DNA of 9,167 nucleotides from Fidelibacterota bacterium (lineage in GTDB: Bacteria > Fidelibacterota > UBA2242 > JAFGTP01), in the NCBI GenBank assembly GCA_021735285.1, contig JAIPHI010000113.1:1-9167 (forward strand). The letters run 5' to 3'. The notes beneath the pieces are model-generated. The model was not told the origin of the DNA and searched no databases. It saw nothing but the letters and a program-made list of their open reading frames with translations. Positions 6,287-9,167 of the stretch are shown in pieces (within the stretch, counting starts at the first letter, position 1; each line of letters starts with the position of its first letter). The translations under genes were made by a program, and so were the position numbers.

Positions 6287-7203
6287 GTAAAATTCTCCAG
6301 GTCTTTATATTTTGAAATACCGCTAGTAGATAAATCCCGATTAATTCTTCGAATTAAGCCCTGTAAAACTTTTCCGGGACCGATTTCCAGGAATTCACTG
6401 ATATCATTAGCGATCATATTTTCAATTGTATCAACCCATAATACAGAGGAGGTCAATTGTTGGTTTAAATTTTCTCGAATTTCATCCGGATTTGTTGTAG
6501 GCTCGCCACTTACATTAGAATAAATAGGATAAAGCGGTTCTTTAAAATCTATCTCATCCAAAGCTTTTTTTAATTCTGCCCGTGCACTTTCCATAAGAGG
6601 AGAATGAAAGGCTCCGCCAACTGATAATTCGATTGCCCTGCGAGCACCTTTATCTTTCATTTTTAACATGGCTTCCTGAACAGCCGGAGTCTCACCACTA
6701 ATCACGATCTGTTTATGGGAATTATAATTTGCTATCACGCAAGAGCCATAACTTTCCATCTCTTTTAATATTTCTTTGACTTCCTCGTATTCCAGGCCAA
6801 TAATAGCTGCCATTGTTCCGGAACTGTTTTCGGTTGCTTTTTGCATCTGTTCGGATCTGATTTTAACTAACTTTAATCCGGTTTCAAAATCCATAGCTTC
6901 GGCTGCAACCAGAGCAGTATATTCACCTAGACTGTGGCCGGCAACCGCTTCTGGCTGACATTTATCTTTTATTTCATTGAATAGAGCGAAGGAGTTTATA
7001 AATATTGCCGGTTGAGTGACTTCTGTTTCCGTGAGTTTCTTTAAGGGGCCTTTAAAAGATGTCTCTTTTATTGAAAATGAATCAAAAATATCTTCCGCTT
7101 GATCGTAAATTTTTTTTGCTTGTTTACTATTTTTATATAGGCCTTCACCCATCCCCACATACTGAGAGGCCTGGCCAGGAAATACAAAAGCTTTTTTACT
7201 CAT
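6277..7203 (-). CDS. fabD: Malonyl-CoA:ACP transacylase
   Basis: FabD transfers malonyl from CoA to ACP, supplying the two-carbon donor for elongation. From the chosen start the protein has 308 residues, the usual size. Ser91 in GHSLGEYTALVAA, Arg116, His200 in GAFHSPLM and Gln249 match the E. coli catalytic residues one position off. The N-terminal loop reads PGQASQ instead of the usual PGQGSQ, a mild substitution. I chose the ATG at 7203 because it begins the conserved MSKKAFVFPG, overlaps the fabH stop as ATGA, and has a GGAG 9 nt upstream. An in-frame ATG at 7218 would add five residues with no family support. Coupling to fabH and fabG is strong. Confidence 0.96.
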   Translation of the reverse strand: MSKKAFVFPGQASQYVGMGEGLYKNSKQAKKIYDQAEDIFDSFSIKETSFKGPLKKLTETEVTQPAIFINSFALFNEIKDKCQPEAVAGHSLGEYTALVAAEAMDFETGLKLVKIRSEQMQKATENSSGTMAAIIGLEYEEVKEILKEMESYGSCVIANYNSHKQIVISGETPAVQEAMLKMKDKGARRAIELSVGGAFHSPLMESARAELKKALDEIDFKEPLYPIYSNVSGEPTTNPDEIRENLNQQLTSSVLWVDTIENMIANDISEFLEIGPGKVLQGLIRRINRDLSTSGISKYKDLENFTCK

Positions 7204-8198
7204 TGCTCGATACTCCATTTTAATAGAATAGCTCCCCAGGTAAAGCCTCCTCCAAAAGCAGTAAGTAGAGCAAGGTCATTTTTATCAAGCCGGCTATTAT
7301 CGTAAGCATCAATTATTCCCAGAGGAATAGTAGCAGCAGTAGTATTCCCGTATTTATCAATATTGATCATTACCTGGTCATCATCTAGGTCAAGTCTGCT
7401 TGCACAGGCATCGATGATTCTCTTATTGGCCTGATGGGGAATGAAGAGGGACAAATCCTGATTACTGACACCATTCCGCTCGATCAATTCTGTTCCGGCA
7501 TCTACCATATTATTGACAGCATATTTAAAAACAGGCCTTCCATTCTGATAAATATAATGCATTTTTTTATCAACAGTTTCATGACTGGCAGGGTTACGGC
7601 TGCCTCCACCTTTCATATATAAGAAATCTTTACCCATGCCATCCATTTTAACGATTGAATCCAGAACACCTTCTTCATCCTCCGTGGGCTCAAGTAGAAC
7701 GCAAGTTCCTGCATCCCCAAATAAAACACAAGTACTTCTATCCTCATAGTCTGTAATAGCACTCATTTTTTCAGTTCCAAAAACAAGTACTTTTTTATAA
7801 TCTCCGGATTCGATAAAACGCCGTGCATTTTCCAAAGCAAAAACAAAACCGGAACAGGCAGCTGATAGATCGAAACCCCAGGCATTTTTAGCCCCAATAT
7901 TATCCTGGATGAGGGCGGCAGTACTGGGAAAAAACATATCAGGAGTAATTGTAGCTACGAGAATAAGGTCGATTTCCTCCGGATCAACATCAAATCTTTC
8001 CTGCATATCTGCAAAGGCTTTGCTTCCCATATCAGAAGATGCTTCATCATCGGCAGCAATATGGCGTTCTACTATTCCAGTTCGGTCTCTAATCCATTTA
8101 TCAGTTGTATCAACCATTTCCTCAAAATCAAAATTATCAAGAACCTTCTCAGGTACATACTTCCCAAACGCTGTAATTTTTGCATTCAAGTTCTTCAT
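7200..8198 (-). CDS. fabH: Beta-ketoacyl-ACP synthase III
   Basis: FabH starts fatty-acid synthesis by condensing an acyl-CoA primer with malonyl-ACP. The protein has 332 residues from the chosen ATG. The catalytic triad is visible: Cys115 in DLSAACSGFVFAL, His255 in IPHQANKRI and Asn285 in YGNTTAATIP. The TDKWIRDRTGI motif near the N-terminus and the GGGFTWGAILLKW end are typical of FabH. The ATG at 8198 begins the conserved MKNLNAKITAFGKYVPE; an in-frame GTG at 8210 would add four residues. Neither start has a good Shine-Dalgarno sequence. The stop overlaps fabD by 4 nt. plsX, which often precedes fabH, is missing, and a 109-nt gap with inverted repeats lies upstream, so fabH may have its own control point. 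Confidence 0.97.
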   Translation of the reverse strand: MKNLNAKITAFGKYVPEKVLDNFDFEEMVDTTDKWIRDRTGIVERHIAADDEASSDMGSKAFADMQERFDVDPEEIDLILVATITPDMFFPSTAALIQDNIGAKNAWGFDLSAACSGFVFALENARRFIESGDYKKVLVFGTEKMSAITDYEDRSTCVLFGDAGTCVLLEPTEDEEGVLDSIVKMDGMGKDFLYMKGGGSRNPASHETVDKKMHYIYQNGRPVFKYAVNNMVDAGTELIERNGVSNQDLSLFIPHQANKRIIDACASRLDLDDDQVMINIDKYGNTTAATIPLGIIDAYDNSRLDKNDLALLTAFGGGFTWGAILLKWSIEQ

Positions 8199-8238
8199 TA
8201 TTAAACTCACAATATAAGGCTTAGATTTAAAGTAAGAA

Positions 8239-8282
8239 TGTACACAAAACTTATATTTATGAAAATATAAATATTGTGTACA
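8239..8282. repeat. 44-bp inverted repeat before fabH, possible operator or hairpin
   Basis: TGTACACAA (8239-8247) and TTGTGTACA (8274-8282) are perfect 9-bp complements. Inside, positions 8251-8258 and 8263-8270 pair again over 8 bp around a 4-nt loop, with one extra isolated pair between the arms. The long AT-rich cruciform has no T-run, so it is a poor terminator. Its place in the gap between rpmF and fabH suggests a regulator site or an RNA processing or stability hairpin. The outer arms do not match the FapR consensus as I recall it. Confidence 0.55.
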
Positions 8283-8288
8283 ATAAGC

Positions 8289-8312
8289 AATAATAATTTT
8301 TCAGTTATTATT
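8289..8312. repeat. AT-only inverted repeat across the rpmF stop codon
   Basis: AATAATAA (8289-8296) and TTATTATT (8305-8312) are perfect 8-bp complements around an 8-nt loop, overlapping the stop codon of rpmF. All pairs are A-T, so the stem is weak and may partly reflect base composition. With the 8239-8282 repeat it makes two hairpins in tandem at the rpmF 3' end. Confidence 0.35.
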
Positions 8313-8490
8313 CATTTTCAGCTGATATGACCTGTTTGCCCTTATAATATCCGCAGTGAGGGCAGGCTCTGTGAGGCATTTTTTTGTCACCGCATTGGGA
8401 ACAAGTTGATAAGTTTGGTGCATTTGCCTTCCAATGGGTCCGTCTTTTATGTTTTCTTGTGTTTGAAGTCTTTTTCTTTGGTACAGCCAA
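8308..8490 (-). CDS. rpmF: 50S ribosomal protein L32
   Basis: L32 is a small zinc-binding protein of the large ribosomal subunit. The 60-residue protein opens with the family hallmark MAVPKKKTSNTRKHKRR. It carries a complete zinc ribbon with Cys30, Cys33, Cys43 and Cys46 (CSQC and CPHC), the zinc-binding form rather than the cysteine-less paralogue. The start is a TTG at 8490: it begins exactly at the conserved MAVP and has GGAGGA 8 nt upstream, within the last codons of the DUF177 gene. The two genes are 4 nt apart, the standard DUF177-rpmF pairing at the head of a fab operon. Confidence 0.97.
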   Translation of the reverse strand: MAVPKKKTSNTRKHKRRTHWKANAPNLSTCSQCGDKKMPHRACPHCGYYKGKQVISAENE

Positions 8491-8494
8491 TTTA

Positions 8495-8995
8495 TTATTC
8501 CTCCATTTTAGATTTTATTTTTTTTAGTTTTTCAAGTCTGGGATCAATATTGTCGGATCCGCATTGACATGTAGTTATATTTAAATTTGCTCCACATTGT
8601 TCGCAAAGACCTTTACAATCAGGTGAACATAAGTTCTTTGAAGGCAATCCAAGAAGAAGCGAATCTCTTAAATATTTTGTAAGGTCAAGTGTATCTTCCG
8701 ATATTATAAAAGTTCCTTGTTCCTGTTTATTGCCCTCTTCCTTTGGATCAAAAAGTAATCTTATCTCTTTCTTAATCTCTTTGTTAAAATTTTCCAAACA
8801 CCGGTCACATTTAAGTTTAGCTTTGGATTTAATTTCACCGGCTAACCAGACTCTTCCGGTTTCCTCTTTGATAATTTTTGCTTGCAAGTGAATTGGATTA
8901 ACAAGTCCTTCTTCCTCTAACCCCAAGGATTCCGGTTGAAAGGTCTTCTCGAATTTTGTTATTTTATCGTCAAATGAACTTAGTTCTATCTTCAT
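8495..8995 (-). CDS. DUF177 (YceD-like) protein, putative 23S rRNA accumulation factor
   Basis: DUF177/YceD proteins are widely encoded just before rpmF and are linked to large-subunit rRNA accumulation. From the chosen ATG this one has 166 residues. It shows a CDRC pair (Cys63, Cys66), a second cluster CSPDCKGLCEQCGANLN (Cys123, 127, 131, 134), a CQC (Cys143, 145) and the family ending DPRLEKLKKI. The cysteines suggest zinc binding. I chose the ATG at 8995 because MKIELSSFDD resembles the family's usual N-terminus, and because the 57 bases upstream hold a plausible promoter and an inverted repeat. The in-frame ATG at 9052 would add 19 residues and has a G-rich sequence 8 nt upstream, so it cannot be excluded. 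Family call is firm, start uncertain. Confidence 0.87.
   Translation of the reverse strand: MKIELSSFDDKITKFEKTFQPESLGLEEEGLVNPIHLQAKIIKEETGRVWLAGEIKSKAKLKCDRCLENFNKEIKKEIRLLFDPKEEGNKQEQGTFIISEDTLDLTKYLRDSLLLGLPSKNLCSPDCKGLCEQCGANLNITTCQCGSDNIDPRLEKLKKIKSKMEE
8499..8504 (-). promoter_or_regulatory. Ribosome binding site of rpmF inside the DUF177 gene
   Basis: GGAGGA on the minus strand, within the final codons of the DUF177 gene, lies 8 nt before the TTG codon of rpmF. It decides in favour of the TTG start. Confidence 0.85.
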
Positions 8996-9005
8996 AATGG
9001 ATAGG

Positions 9006-9036
9006 AATTTATTAGTACTTGACACTTTTATCAAGT
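9006..9036 (-). promoter_or_regulatory. Candidate promoter with overlapping inverted repeat before the DUF177-rpmF-fab operon
   Basis: Reading leftward, TTGATA (9034-9029) resembles a -35 box and TAAATT (9011-9006) a weak -10, with 17 bp between. Start of transcription would fall near 8999, almost at the ATG at 8995, giving a nearly leaderless mRNA. The -35 lies inside an inverted repeat of ACTTGA (9017-9022) and TCAAGT (9031-9036) with an 8-nt spacer, as an operator could. A TATAAT further upstream (9109-9104) has no good -35. Both are guesses from consensus matching. Confidence 0.3.
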
Positions 9037-9130
9037 TTTTATTGTAATTCATCTGGGATACCCCCGTTTTTCAATAAATAATATAATTGAATTTTTTTCC
9101 GGCATTATAATTAAATTTTAGCATTTAATT

Positions 9131-9167
9131 ATCCCGCCGGCGCCTTTTGGGTTACTTTTTGTGGCGG
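9131..9167. other. GC-rich segment at the right edge
   Basis: The last 37 bases jump from very AT-rich to GC-rich. They contain the palindromes CGCCGGCG and GGCGCC, and CCGCC (9134-9138) matched by GGCGG (9163-9167). The GTTACTTTTTGTGGC part resembles a dispersed intergenic sequence I have seen in several bacterial genomes, but this is a recollection. It is cut by the window end, so it may be a repeat or the edge of another gene. Confidence 0.35.

Noticed and set aside
7204..7218. Upstream ATG for fabD
   Set aside because: The conserved FabD N-terminus begins at 7203, which also makes a standard ATGA overlap with fabH.
8250..8283. Possible fabH promoter TTGTAC with TATAAG
   Set aside because: The spacing is 22 bp, too long, and both boxes fall inside the palindrome, so I see no convincing sigma-factor promoter there.
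1..9167. CRISPR array, tRNA, rRNA, intact transposase or phage genes
   Set aside because: No regularly spaced direct repeats, cloverleaf-like sequence or mobile-element protein motifs were found on either strand.

Overview
This is an AT-rich bacterial window with two converging gene blocks. Left of about position 2650 everything reads rightward: HPr (ptsH), a PTS enzyme I-like protein (ptsI), and a bifunctional nuclease family (DUF151) protein with a C-terminal UVR domain. Right of about position 3250 everything reads leftward, in transcription order: DUF177/YceD protein, rpmF, fabH, fabD, fabG, acpP, fabF, rnc. Between them lies about 600 bp without an intact gene. The nuclease-plus-UVR architecture, an HPr with the HPr-kinase serine, mostly poor Shine-Dalgarno sites and the gene order suggest a member of the FCB (Bacteroidetes/Chlorobi-like) radiation or a related candidate phylum. 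That is inference; the sequence does not fix the lineage.

Left block (1-2646): HPr and EI overlap by 14 nt, and the nuclease-UVR gene begins 9 nt after EI, so the three are probably one transcript whose promoter lies outside the window. HPr keeps both His15 (EI phosphorylation) and Ser46 (HPr kinase). EI keeps its catalytic His, Arg, Glu, Asn/Asp and Cys positions but departs from the family in several motifs. No sugar permease is visible here. This would fit a regulatory rather than a transport PTS, but genes outside the window could change that.

Middle (2647-3248): no intact gene. It holds a pair of nearby hairpins that look like a REP/BIME-type element, two short coding-like stretches on the minus strand that may be remnants of a decayed gene, and no convincing rho-independent terminator.

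Right block (3249-9167): a nearly complete type II fatty-acid synthesis operon. FabD loads malonyl onto AcpP, FabH starts the chain with acyl-CoA, FabG reduces the 3-keto group and FabF elongates. The operon is led by the ribosomal gene pair DUF177-rpmF and ends with rnc. fabH/fabD overlap by 4 nt and fabD/fabG by 10 nt, which implies translational coupling. acpP and rpmF have their own strong ribosome binding sites, fitting high demand for ACP and L32. plsX, which usually sits between rpmF and fabH, is absent. A 109-bp gap with two inverted repeats takes its place. Another inverted repeat overlaps a possible promoter just before the DUF177 gene, and a long hairpin lies inside the first codons of rnc.

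I see no clear new multi-gene system. The best leads are the hairpin in rnc, the palindromes replacing plsX, the REP-like pair and the unusual EI motifs.
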